The notes below the pieces were generated by a model that was given only the letters and a program-made list of their open reading frames with translations, had not been told where the DNA came from and made no database searches. From assembly GCF_030345075.1 (NCBI RefSeq), contig NZ_CP128361.1, forward strand, positions 62,001 through 126,000: a DNA stretch of 64,000 nt, given 5' to 3'. The stretch comes from Solwaraspora sp. WMMA2065. Its GTDB lineage: Bacteria; Actinomycetota; Actinomycetes; Mycobacteriales; Micromonosporaceae. Positions 42,153-50,994 of this stretch are shown here, in pieces; position 1 is the stretch's first letter; every line of letters starts with the position of its first letter. A program made the position numbers and the translations under genes.

Positions 42153-43433
42153 ATGAAGCGGCGTTGGGCCCCTTGGACACGTACGGCGGCGGTCGGCGCC
42201 GCCGGCGCGTTGCTGATCGCCGGCTGCAGCGGCGAACCCGGTGGCGGCAGCGACGACGGCGGCACCACCCTGACCATCGCGTTCTGGGGCGACTTCGGCC
42301 TCGACGACCTCAAGGCCGCGTACGAGGCGGAGAACCCGGGCGTGCGGATCAACCTCAACTCCGGTGAGTACAACGCCCAGCACGAGGACCTGCAGAAGAA
42401 GCTGATCGCCGGGTCCGGCGCCGCCGACATCGCCGCCATCGACGAAGGGTTCGTCGTCCAGTTCCGCGAGCAGGCCGACAAGTTCGTCAACCTGCTGGAC
42501 AAGGGCGCCGGCCAGTACGAGGAGCGCTACCTCGACTGGAAGTGGCAGCAGACCCTGTCCGCCGACGGAACCACCCAGATCGGCCTCGGCACCGACGTCG
42601 GCGGGTTGGCCATGTGCTACCGCACCGACCTGTTCGCGGCGGCCGGGCTGCCGACCGAACGGGACGAGGTCTCCGCCCTGTGGCCCGACTGGGAGTCGTT
42701 CGTCGCCACCGGTGAGGAGTACGTCGCGGCCAGCGGCAAGAAGTTCGTCGACTCGGCCACCAACATCTTCAACCCGGTGCTCGGCCAGCAGCCGGTCGGC
42801 CTCTTCGACACCGGCGACAACCTGGCCATGCAAGGCGGTCCGAAGGTCGCCTTCGACACCGCCGCCGCCGTCGTCGGCGCCGGGCTGTCGGCCAACCTCG
42901 CCGCCTTCTCCCCGGAGTGGAACAACGGCTTCGTCAACGGCGACTTCGCCGTGCTGGCCTGCCCGGCGTGGATGATGGGCCACATCCAGAACACCGCCCC
43001 CGACACCGCCGGCACGTGGGACGTGGCGGCCATCCCCGGTGGCGGCGGCAACTGGGGCGGCTCGTTCCTGACCATCCCAGCGCAGGGCGGCAACGTCGAC
43101 GAGGCGTACAAGTTCCTGGAGTGGCTGATCCAGCCCGAGCAGCAGATCGAGATCTTCAAGAAGGTCGGCAACCTGCCGTCACAGCCGGCGCTCTACGAGG
43201 ACCCGGCGATCGTCGAGTTCTCCAACCCGTTCTTTAACGACGCGCCGGTCGGCCAGATCTTCTCCGCCACCGCCGCCAACCTCACCCCGCAGTACCTCGG
43301 CCGTAAGAACGGCCCCGTCCGGGTCGCGGTGGAGAACGTCCTCAACCGGCTGCAGAGCGGTGACCTGGAAGGCAAGCCCGACGAGGCGTGGACGGAAGCC
43401 ATCGCGGAAGCCGAAAAGGCGGCGAACGCGTAA
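42153..43433 (+). CDS. Sugar ABC transporter substrate-binding lipoprotein
   Basis: Type 1 (CUT1 family) binding protein, 426 residues. The signal peptide has Lys/Arg at the start and lipobox LLIAGC, with the mature protein beginning CSGEPGGGSDDGG. The mature part shows TIAFWGDFGLDDLKAAYEAE, ADIAAIDEGFVVQF, and the aromatic-rich PAWMMGHIQNTAPDTAGTWD. ATG 42153 follows CGGAGGATGGG. It is the first gene of an operon with two permeases, beta-mannosidase, ROK kinase and mannanase, so manno-oligosaccharides are the likely ligand. Confidence 0.9.
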   Translation: MKRRWAPWTRTAAVGAAGALLIAGCSGEPGGGSDDGGTTLTIAFWGDFGLDDLKAAYEAENPGVRINLNSGEYNAQHEDLQKKLIAGSGAADIAAIDEGFVVQFREQADKFVNLLDKGAGQYEERYLDWKWQQTLSADGTTQIGLGTDVGGLAMCYRTDLFAAAGLPTERDEVSALWPDWESFVATGEEYVAASGKKFVDSATNIFNPVLGQQPVGLFDTGDNLAMQGGPKVAFDTAAAVVGAGLSANLAAFSPEWNNGFVNGDFAVLACPAWMMGHIQNTAPDTAGTWDVAAIPGGGGNWGGSFLTIPAQGGNVDEAYKFLEWLIQPEQQIEIFKKVGNLPSQPALYEDPAIVEFSNPFFNDAPVGQIFSATAANLTPQYLGRKNGPVRVAVENVLNRLQSGDLEGKPDEAWTEAIAEAEKAANA

Positions 43434-43482
43434 CCGCTCGCAGGCCGCGAGCCGCGCGTGCGGCTGAACCTGGAGGCAAACC

Positions 43483-44451
43483 ATGTCCGCAACCCGCGCC
43501 GCACCACCAGCGCCACCACCCGAGCCGACCTGGCGCAACCGGATGCACCGCTTCGACATGCGGTACATGCCGTACATCCTGATCTCCCCGTTCTTTCTCC
43601 TCTTCATCGCCTTCGGGCTCTTCCCGATCATCTTCAACGGCGTGGTGGCGCTGCGGCACTGGCGGCTGGACAACGCCGACCTGACCGGCTGGGCCGGGCT
43701 GGAGAACTTCCGGCGGCTGTTCACCGACGACAGCTTCTGGAACGCGCTGTACAACACGTTCGGCATCTTCCTGCTCTCCACTGTGCCGCAGCTGTTCCTG
43801 GCCCTGATCATCGCGTCGCTGCTGAACCGCAAGCTGCGGGCGCAGACCTGGTTCCGGGTCGGCATCCTGCTGCCGTACATCACCCCGATCACCGCGTCGA
43901 CGCTGCTGTTCGCGGTCTTCTTCGCCCGCGACTTCGGCATCGCGAACTGGGTGCTCGACGTGCTGAACCTGCGCGGCGAGGCACCGATCGACTGGCGGTC
44001 CAGCAAGGCCGCGTCGTGGGTCGCCATCGCCACCATGGTCAACTGGAAGTGGATCGGCTACAACGCGCTCATCTACCTGGCCGCGATGCAGTCGATCCCG
44101 CGCGACATCTACGAGGCGGCGGCGGTCGACGGCGCCGGCCCGTGGCGGCAGCTCTGGCGGATCACCGTGCCGATGATCCGGCCGGTGGTGGTCTTCACCG
44201 TGATCCTGTCCACCATCGGCGGGCTGCAACTGTTCACCGAGCCGATGCTGTTCGAGCAGAACTCGCAGGCCGCCACCGGCGGGTCCAACGGCCAGTTCCA
44301 GACCATCGCCCAGCTGATCTACAAGGTCGGCTGGAAGGACCTCAACCTCGGGTACGCCGCCGCGATGTCCTGGGCACTGTTCCTGATCATCGTGATCATC
44401 GCGGTCGTCAACGCGCTGGTCGCCAACCGGCTGGGCGGAGGCCGTAGATGA
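43483..44451 (+). CDS. Sugar ABC transporter permease (MalF-like)
   Basis: CUT1 permease, 322 residues, about six membrane helices. The N-terminal MRYMPYILISPFFLLFIAFG is typical, and the EAA loop that docks the ATPase is YEAAAVDGAGPWRQLWRITV near 205. The periplasmic loop and PMLFEQNSQAATGGSNGQFQ follow. It overlaps the next permease as ATGA. No ATPase gene is in the locus; CUT1 systems of actinobacteria usually share MsiK-type ATPases encoded elsewhere. Confidence 0.92.
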   Translation: MSATRAAPPAPPPEPTWRNRMHRFDMRYMPYILISPFFLLFIAFGLFPIIFNGVVALRHWRLDNADLTGWAGLENFRRLFTDDSFWNALYNTFGIFLLSTVPQLFLALIIASLLNRKLRAQTWFRVGILLPYITPITASTLLFAVFFARDFGIANWVLDVLNLRGEAPIDWRSSKAASWVAIATMVNWKWIGYNALIYLAAMQSIPRDIYEAAAVDGAGPWRQLWRITVPMIRPVVVFTVILSTIGGLQLFTEPMLFEQNSQAATGGSNGQFQTIAQLIYKVGWKDLNLGYAAAMSWALFLIIVIIAVVNALVANRLGGGRR

Positions 44452-45305
44452 GCGCCAGCAACGTCGGCCGAGCCCCGGCCAGTACGCCGGGCAGCTTCTG
44501 GAACTACCTGTTCCTCAGCCTCGTCATCCTGTTCTCCGCGTTCCCGCTCTACTGGATGGTGGTGATCGCCAGCGGCACCGACGCCGACCTGGCGAAGATC
44601 CCGCCGCAGCTGCTGCCCGGCGGACAGCTGCTCACCAACCTCAACGAGGTCTTCACCCTCAAGAACGTCTACTTCGCGCAGTCGCTGGGCAACAGCTTCA
44701 TCGTCTCGTCGGTCGTGACGTTCTCGGTGCTGTTCTTCTGTTCGCTGGCCGGCTTCGCCTTCGCCAAGCTGCGGTTCGCCGGCCGCAACGCGCTGATGGT
44801 CGTCGTGGTGCTCACCCTCACCGTGCCCAATCAGCTCGGCGTCGTCGCCCTCTACATCCTGATGGGCGAACTCGGCTGGAACGGCACCCTGGTCGCGGTC
44901 ATCGTGCCCGGCCTGGTCACCGCGTTCGGCGTGTTCTACATGCGGCAGTTCATCCTCGAAGCGGTGCCCGACGAGCTGATCGAGGCCGGCCGGATCGACG
45001 GTGCCACCACGCTGCGGATCTACTGGAGCGTGGTGCTGCCGGCGGTCCGCCCGGCGATGGCCGTGCTCGGCCTGCTCACCTTCGTGGCCACCTGGAACGA
45101 CTTCCAGTGGCCGCTGATCACCCTCGGCGGCACCTACTACCCGACGTCGATGGTGGCCCTGTCCGACCTGGCCAGCGGCAACTACGTGCTGTACCGGCGG
45201 GTGCTCGCCGGTGCGTTCGTGGCGACCATCCCGCTGTTGATCATGCTCTTCATCGGTGGTCGGCAGATCGTCCGGGGGATCATGGAAGGCGCCGTCAAGA
45301 ACTGA
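44448..45305 (+). CDS. Sugar ABC transporter permease (MalG-like)
   Basis: Second CUT1 permease, 285 residues. Seen: FLSLVILFSAFPLYWMVVIA, GNSFIVSSVVTFSVLFFCSL, the EAA loop IEAGRIDGATTLRIYWSVVL near 182 and WNDFQWPLITLGGTYYPTS close to the C-terminal end. It starts inside the stop of the first permease, so the two are coupled. Together with the binding lipoprotein it forms the uptake part of the mannan locus. Confidence 0.92.
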   Translation: MSASNVGRAPASTPGSFWNYLFLSLVILFSAFPLYWMVVIASGTDADLAKIPPQLLPGGQLLTNLNEVFTLKNVYFAQSLGNSFIVSSVVTFSVLFFCSLAGFAFAKLRFAGRNALMVVVVLTLTVPNQLGVVALYILMGELGWNGTLVAVIVPGLVTAFGVFYMRQFILEAVPDELIEAGRIDGATTLRIYWSVVLPAVRPAMAVLGLLTFVATWNDFQWPLITLGGTYYPTSMVALSDLASGNYVLYRRVLAGAFVATIPLLIMLFIGGRQIVRGIMEGAVKN

Positions 45306-45361
45306 CCCGGCGAGCACCCGTACCGTGGCCCAGTCCCGATCCAGCACTAGTGAGGTATGGC

Positions 45362-47854
45362 ATGAACACCGTACGACCGCTCCACGAGGGCTGGACCGTA
45401 CGACCGGCCGACGGGTCCGACGTACCCGACGGCGTCGGCGACCACAGCGTCCCCGCAGCCGTACCGGGCTGCGTCCACACCGACCTGCTCGCCGCCGGCC
45501 TGATCCCCGACCCCTACCTCGACGACAACGAGACCCGGCTGTCGTGGATCGGCCGGACAGACTGGGTCTACGAGACCACGTTCGACTGGGTCGACCCGGG
45601 CGATCCCCGGGTCGACCTGGTCTGCGCTGGCCTCGACACCGTCGCCACCGTCACCCTCAACGACGTCGAGCTGGGCCGCACCGCCAACATGCACCGCGGC
45701 TACCGGTTCGACGTCCGTACGGCACTGCGCCCCGGGCGCAACACCCTGCGGGTACGGTTCGACTCCGCGTACCGGCACGCCGAAGCGGTCCGCGACCGGC
45801 TCGGCGACCGGCCCAACGCCTACCCGGAACCGTTCAACTTCATCCGCAAGATGGCCTGCAACTTCGGCTGGGACTGGGGCCCGAACCTGGTCACCGCCGG
45901 CATCTGGCAGGAGATCGGCCTGCACGCCTGGAGCGTCGCCCGGCTGGCCACCGTCCGCCCCCTGGTCACCGTCGACCACACCGGCGGCCCGATCGGCGAG
46001 GCGCAGGGCCGGGTTGAGGTGCACGTCGACGTCGACCGCGCCGACGGTGCCGACGCCCCGCTGACCGTGGTCGCCGCCGTCGCAGGGGCCCGCGCCGAAG
46101 CGGTCGTCCCCGCCGGGCAGCGCAGCGCCGTCGTAACCCTCACCGTCGCCGAGCCCGAGCTGTGGTGGCCCCGAGGGTACGGCGAACCCGCCCGCCATGC
46201 CCTCGACGTCACCCTGCACCGGGCCGACGGCAGCACACTCGACACCTGGCAGCGACTGATCGGCTTCCGGTCGGTCCGCCTCGACACCACCGCCGACGCC
46301 GCCGGCAGCGCGTTCACCCTGGTCGTCAACGAGATGCCGGTCTTCGTCCGGGGCGTCAACTGGATCCCCGACGACGCGTTCCCCACCCGGGTCGACCGGG
46401 CCCGCTACGCCCACCGGTTCGCCCAGGCGGCCGACGCCGGCGTCAACTTCCTGCGGATCTGGGGCGGCGGCCGCTACGAATCCGAGGACTTCTACGACCT
46501 CGCCGACGAGCAGGGTCTGCTCGTGGGGCAGGACTTCCTGTTCGCCTGCGCCGCGTACCCGGAGGAGGAGCCGATCGCGGGTGAAGTGGCCGCCGAGGCC
46601 CGCTACCAGGTCGCCCGGCTCACCCCGCACCCCAGCCTGGTGCTGTGGACCGGCAACAACGAGAACATCTGGGGCTGGCACGACTGGGGCTGGCAGGAGA
46701 TCCTCGACGGACGCACCTGGGGGCTCGGCTACTACCTCGATGTGCTGCCCGGCATCGTCGCCGAACTCGACCCGACCCGTCCGTACTGGCCGGGCAGCCC
46801 GTACTCCGGCCGCGACGACCTGCACCCCAACGACCCGGCGCACGGCACCATGCACATCTGGGACGTGTGGAACACCGACGACTACCTTAAGTACCGGCAG
46901 TATGTGCCCCGGTTCCTCGCCGAGTTCGGCTACCAGGGGCCACCCGTGTACGCCACCCTGCGCCGGGCGATCAGTGATGACCCGCTCGCCCCCGACTCAC
47001 CCGGCATGGCCCACCACCAGAAGGCCGCCGACGGCGACCTGAAACTTCAACGCGGCCTCGACGCACACCTGCCCGCTCCGCGTGACTTCGACGACTGGCA
47101 CTACCTGACCCAGGTCAACCAGGCCCGCGCGATCGCCGTCGGGGTGCGGCACTTCCGCTCCCACCGGGGCGTCTGCATGGGCACCATCCTGTGGCAGCTC
47201 AACGACTGCTGGCCGGTCACCTCGTGGGCCGCCGTCGACGGCGACGGCCGCCGCAAACCCCTGTGGTACGCGCTGCGCGACGCCTACGCCGACCGGCTGC
47301 TCACCATCGAACCCCGCGACGGTGGGCTCGCCCTGGTGGCGGTCAACGACACCGGGGCCGACTGGCACCCGCAGACCGACGTCACCCGGCTCACCCTGGC
47401 CGGCGAGCCACTGGCCAAGATCGGCTACCAGCTGGCCGTACCGGCCCATTCGGCGGTCACCGTGCCGCTCTACCCAGACCTGGCCACCACCGGCGACCCA
47501 CGCAGCGAGCTGCTGCTCGCCGACGCGGCCGGGCAGCGGGCCTGGTGGTTCTTCGCCGAGGACAACGAGATCGACTACCCGGCGGCCGGGTACGACGCGA
47601 CGGCCGCACCGGTCGACGGCGGGCTGCGGGTCACCGTCACCGCCCGGACCGTCCTGCGTGACCTGACCCTCTACCCGGACCGGCTCGACCCGGCCGCCGA
47701 AGTGGACCGGGCACTGGTCACCCTGCTGCCCGGCGAGTCGACGGAGTTCGTGGTGCGCACCGGGGTCGAGCTGGATCCGGCGGCGCTGACCCGCCGGCCG
47801 GTGCTGCGCTGCGTCAACGACATCGTCAGCGACACCCCGGCGGCCGGCGCATGA
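45362..47854 (+). CDS. Beta-mannosidase (GH2)
   Basis: Cytoplasmic glycosidase releasing mannose from imported beta-manno-oligosaccharides; 830 residues. Domain order is sugar-binding (PAAVPGCVHTDLLAAGLIPD), Ig-like, and TIM barrel. Typical mannosidase motifs: FIRKMACNFGWDWGPNLVTA, LRIWGGGRYESEDFYDLADE, acid/base Glu in VLWTGNNENIWGWHD near residue 431, and nucleophile Glu in FLAEFGYQGPP near 521. ATG 45362 has GAGG about 8 nt upstream. Its stop overlaps the ROK gene as ATGA. No signal peptide. Confidence 0.92.
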   Translation: MNTVRPLHEGWTVRPADGSDVPDGVGDHSVPAAVPGCVHTDLLAAGLIPDPYLDDNETRLSWIGRTDWVYETTFDWVDPGDPRVDLVCAGLDTVATVTLNDVELGRTANMHRGYRFDVRTALRPGRNTLRVRFDSAYRHAEAVRDRLGDRPNAYPEPFNFIRKMACNFGWDWGPNLVTAGIWQEIGLHAWSVARLATVRPLVTVDHTGGPIGEAQGRVEVHVDVDRADGADAPLTVVAAVAGARAEAVVPAGQRSAVVTLTVAEPELWWPRGYGEPARHALDVTLHRADGSTLDTWQRLIGFRSVRLDTTADAAGSAFTLVVNEMPVFVRGVNWIPDDAFPTRVDRARYAHRFAQAADAGVNFLRIWGGGRYESEDFYDLADEQGLLVGQDFLFACAAYPEEEPIAGEVAAEARYQVARLTPHPSLVLWTGNNENIWGWHDWGWQEILDGRTWGLGYYLDVLPGIVAELDPTRPYWPGSPYSGRDDLHPNDPAHGTMHIWDVWNTDDYLKYRQYVPRFLAEFGYQGPPVYATLRRAISDDPLAPDSPGMAHHQKAADGDLKLQRGLDAHLPAPRDFDDWHYLTQVNQARAIAVGVRHFRSHRGVCMGTILWQLNDCWPVTSWAAVDGDGRRKPLWYALRDAYADRLLTIEPRDGGLALVAVNDTGADWHPQTDVTRLTLAGEPLAKIGYQLAVPAHSAVTVPLYPDLATTGDPRSELLLADAAGQRAWWFFAEDNEIDYPAAGYDATAAPVDGGLRVTVTARTVLRDLTLYPDRLDPAAEVDRALVTLLPGESTEFVVRTGVELDPAALTRRPVLRCVNDIVSDTPAAGA

Positions 47855-48660
47855 GCGCCGGCCCGGCAGCGGTCGGTCCGGCGGCGGCCGACCGCGCCCC
47901 CGGCCCGGTTCTCGCGGTCGACGTCGGCGGCACCAAGCTGGCCGCCGCCGTCGTCGAACCCGACGGCACCATCGCCGTGCAGGGCGCGGTGCCGACCCCG
48001 GCCGGCGGGGACACCGCGACCGTCACCGCCGCCCTGCACCGGGTGGTCCGCCAGGTCGTCGGCGACGGGCACTGCATGGCGCTCGGCGAACACTGGCGCG
48101 GCGGCTACCCCGGCCGCGCCCTGCTCGGCATGGTGGTCTCCACCGGCGTCGGCGGCGGACTGGTCATCGACGGCCGGGTCCACCCGGGCGGCAGCGGCAA
48201 CGCCGGACACATCGGACACATCGTGGTGGACATGACCGGCCCGGCCTGCCCGTGTGGCGGGCGCGGCTGCGTCGAGGCGATCGCCAGCGGTCCGGCGATG
48301 GTCCGCTGGGCCGTCAACCAGGGCTGGACGCCGGGGGAGCGGCCGGGCGACGCCCGTACCCTCGCCGAGGACGCCCGGGCCGGCGTACCGCTCGCCGTCG
48401 CCGCGTTCGGGCGGGGCGCGACCGCCCTGGCCGCCGCGGTGGTCTCCGCCACCGCGTTGGTCGACCTCGACGACGTCGTCATCGGCGGTGGGGTGGCCGC
48501 CGCCGGTGACCTGCTCTTCGCTCCGCTGCGCGCGGCCGTAGCGGAGCTTGCCGGACTCGACTTCGTCCGCCGGGTCCGGATCCACACCAGCAGCCTCGGC
48601 AACGACGCGGGACTGCTCGGTGCCGCCGCACTCGCCCTGGAGGCCGCAGCGCGTCAGTGA
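47851..48660 (+). CDS. ROK family sugar kinase with internal deletion
   Basis: A 269-residue ROK protein, shorter than the usual 300-320. It has the ATP motif VLAVDVGGTKLAAAVVEPDG, VVSTGVGGGLVIDG, and the zinc site HIGHIVVDMTGPACPCGGRG with CVEAI. Between LHRVVRQVV (about residue 69) and GDGHCMALGEHWRG the expected block of about 45-50 residues, with the P-G-P-x-D substrate motif, is absent, although the catalytic Asp in GDGH remains. The frame is kept. In context it should phosphorylate mannose, but activity is doubtful if the deletion is real. Confidence 0.8.
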   Translation: MSAGPAAVGPAAADRAPGPVLAVDVGGTKLAAAVVEPDGTIAVQGAVPTPAGGDTATVTAALHRVVRQVVGDGHCMALGEHWRGGYPGRALLGMVVSTGVGGGLVIDGRVHPGGSGNAGHIGHIVVDMTGPACPCGGRGCVEAIASGPAMVRWAVNQGWTPGERPGDARTLAEDARAGVPLAVAAFGRGATALAAAVVSATALVDLDDVVIGGGVAAAGDLLFAPLRAAVAELAGLDFVRRVRIHTSSLGNDAGLLGAAALALEAAARQ

Positions 48661-48693
48661 CCTCCACCGCTCCACGGTCAGGAGAACCCCGTA

Positions 48694-50715
48694 ATGCGCC
48701 CACGCTCCGCCGGCCTGCTGCTCGCACTGGCCGGGCTGCTGCTCACCGCAGCGGCAGTCCCGGTCCAGGCCGCACCGCCGGCCCGCCATCCCGGCCATCC
48801 CGGCCATCCCGGTACGCCTGGTACGCCGACCGCCGGGTTCGTCACCCGGCACGGCGACGACCTCAAACTCGACGGCCGGAAGTTCCGGTTCGCCGGCAGC
48901 AACAACTACTACCTGATGTACAAGTCGCCGACGATGGTCGACGACGTGTTCGCCGACGCCGAGGCAGCCGGGTTCACCGTGCTGCGTACCTGGGGGTTCC
49001 TCGACATCGGCAACGCCGACGGCTCCGACTCGGTCGCCGGCCCGGCCGACGGGGTCTACTTCCAGTACTTCGACGGCGAACGGCCGGCGTACAACGACGG
49101 CCCGGACGGCCTGCAACGCCTCGACTACGTCCTCGCCGCCGCCCGCGAAGCCGGCATCAAACTGGTGGTCCCGCTGACCAACAACTGGCGTGACTTCGGC
49201 GGCATGGACCAGTACGTGCGCTGGCGCGGCGGGCAGTACCACGACGACTTCTACACCGATCCGGTGATCCGCGGCTGGTACAAAGACTGGATCAGCCATG
49301 TGCTGAACCGCACCAACACCATCACCGGGGTGAGATACAAGGACGACCCGACGGTGATGACCTGGGAGCTGGGCAACGAGCCGCGCTGCAAGGGCTCCGG
49401 GGTCTACCCGCAGTCACCGGACTGCGCCACCGACACGCTGACCGCCTGGGCTGACGAGATGACCCGGCACGTCAAGTCGATCGCTCCCCGGCAGCTGGTC
49501 AGCGTCGGCGACGAGGGCTTCTTCTGTGACGATCCGACCAGCGCCGACTGGACCACCAACTGTGGTGAAGGCGTCGACAGCGTCGCGCTGAGCAGGTTGC
49601 CCGCCGTCGACGTCGTCTCCTACCACCTCTACCCGGACCACTGGGGCAAGGACGCCGCCTGGGGCACCGAGTGGATCACCCGGCACGCTCGCGAGGCAAA
49701 GAAGGTCCGCAAGCCGGTGATGCTCGGCGAGTTCGGCATCCACGACAAGTCGACCCGCAACGTCGTCTACCGCGAGTGGACCGACGCGGCGATCGCCGGC
49801 GGCACCAGCGGTTTCCTCTACTGGATCCTCTCCGGCGTGCAGGACGACGGCAGCCTCTACCCGGACTACGACGGTTACACCGTCTACTGCCCGAGCCCGG
49901 TCTGCACCACGCTGTCCAACGCCGGGGCGGCGGTGCGCGGCGACCGCCGGCCGTGGCCGCCGGTCGCCGACCACGACACCACCACCGTCGAGTTCGGCCA
50001 GGTCGCGACGCTGCGGCCGGCGGCCAACGACATCGCCCACCGGGGTACGGTCCGCGCCACCACGATCGACCTGGACCCGACGGTGCCCGGCCAGCAGAAG
50101 CAGGTGACCGTCGCCGGCGGCGAGTTCTCGCTCGGCGGCGACGGGGCGGTCACCTTCACCCCGGCGGACGGCTTCGCCGGTCGGGCCACCACCCACTACC
50201 AGGTGTGGGACCGGGCCTGGCGAGCCTCCAACGTCGCCGACCTGGTCGTCACGGTGAAACCCGACCCGGCCGGGGTGCAGACGCTGTTCTCGTTCGAGGC
50301 CGGCACCGACGGGTGGGGGCCGCCGTCGTGGGAGCCGGGCGTCGGCAGCGTCGCCCAGTCGGACGCGTTCGCCACCGACGGGGCGTACGGGCTGCGGGTC
50401 GACTCGGTCACCGGCGGCTGGTTCGGCACGTCGTTCCCCGAGCCGGTCGACCTGTCCGGCCGGGTCACCCTCAAGTACGACCTGCGTACCGACCCGTCGG
50501 TGGGGACCAATGCGGCGATCGCGGTGCAGACCGGTCCGTCCTACACCTGGTGCCAGTCAACGTTCACCTGGCTGAACCAGGACTGGACCGGCACCGCCGA
50601 GATCGACCTGCTGACCGAGATGTCGTGTGATGCCGAGGCGCTGGCCGACGTGCGGGAGTTCTACGTCTACGTCAACCCGGGCTCTGTCCACCTCGACAAC
50701 ATCCGGGTCGAGTAG
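48694..50715 (+). CDS. Secreted endo-beta-1,4-mannanase (GH5-like) with Ig and C-terminal binding domain
   Basis: A 673-residue exported enzyme. Signal peptide LLLALAGLLLTAAAVPVQA is followed by a HPGHPGHPGTPGTPT linker and a GH5-like barrel from about residue 45. The acid/base Glu is in TWELGNEPRC near 231 and the nucleophile Glu in VMLGEFGIHDKS near 348. An Ig/cadherin-like domain (VEFGQVATLRPAANDI to VVTVKP) and a jelly-roll type C-terminal module (FSFEAGTDGWGPPSW to SVHLDNIRVE) follow. AGGAG precedes ATG 48694. Placement behind the beta-mannosidase supports mannan as substrate. Confidence 0.88.
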   Translation: MRPRSAGLLLALAGLLLTAAAVPVQAAPPARHPGHPGHPGTPGTPTAGFVTRHGDDLKLDGRKFRFAGSNNYYLMYKSPTMVDDVFADAEAAGFTVLRTWGFLDIGNADGSDSVAGPADGVYFQYFDGERPAYNDGPDGLQRLDYVLAAAREAGIKLVVPLTNNWRDFGGMDQYVRWRGGQYHDDFYTDPVIRGWYKDWISHVLNRTNTITGVRYKDDPTVMTWELGNEPRCKGSGVYPQSPDCATDTLTAWADEMTRHVKSIAPRQLVSVGDEGFFCDDPTSADWTTNCGEGVDSVALSRLPAVDVVSYHLYPDHWGKDAAWGTEWITRHAREAKKVRKPVMLGEFGIHDKSTRNVVYREWTDAAIAGGTSGFLYWILSGVQDDGSLYPDYDGYTVYCPSPVCTTLSNAGAAVRGDRRPWPPVADHDTTTVEFGQVATLRPAANDIAHRGTVRATTIDLDPTVPGQQKQVTVAGGEFSLGGDGAVTFTPADGFAGRATTHYQVWDRAWRASNVADLVVTVKPDPAGVQTLFSFEAGTDGWGPPSWEPGVGSVAQSDAFATDGAYGLRVDSVTGGWFGTSFPEPVDLSGRVTLKYDLRTDPSVGTNAAIAVQTGPSYTWCQSTFTWLNQDWTGTAEIDLLTEMSCDAEALADVREFYVYVNPGSVHLDNIRVE

Positions 50716-50740
50716 GACGGCGCGGTCACCGGTACGCGTC

Positions 50741-50775
50741 GAGCCCCGGCCGCCGTCGGCGTGGGGCCGGGGCTC
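50741..50775. terminator. Hairpin terminating the mannan operon
   Basis: GAGCCCCGGCC (50741-50751) and GGCCGGGGCTC (50765-50775) form a perfect 11-bp stem, 25 nt after the mannanase stop and before the end of the convergent DUF397 gene. Confidence 0.65.
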
Positions 50776-50808
50776 GTCACGTCGTTGCTGACCTGCTGAT
50801 CCTACGGC

Positions 50809-50994
50809 TCAGCGGAGCGTGGGTGCCTCAGCGACGAAGGAGCGCCAGGCGGTCGGGCCGAAGGCGAGCGTGGGACCACCCTGGTCCTTGCTGTCGCGGA
50901 CCAGGATGCGACCGGGAAGGTTGTCCGCCACCTCGACACAGTCGCTTCCGTTGCTGTTGCTGCGGCTGGACTTGCGCCACGCCGGCTCGGTCAT
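50809..50994 (-). CDS. DUF397 domain protein, second copy
   Basis: A 61-residue DUF397 protein: AWRKSSRSNSNGSDCVEVAD, ILVRDSKDQGGPTLAFGP and AWRSFVAEA. It is strongly similar to the copy at 27852 in the DNLPGR-[IV]-LVRDSKD core. ATG 50994 overlaps the XRE stop as ATGA. It depends on translation and transcription through the XRE gene, which has lost its original leader to an IS66 insertion. Confidence 0.9.
   Translation of the reverse strand: MTEPAWRKSSRSNSNGSDCVEVADNLPGRILVRDSKDQGGPTLAFGPTAWRSFVAEAPTLR

Noticed and set aside
48781-48830. Short tandem repeats in the mannanase gene (CCGGCCATC, GGTACGCCT)
   Set aside because: They encode the HPGHPGHPGTPGTPT linker after the signal peptide and need no separate explanation.
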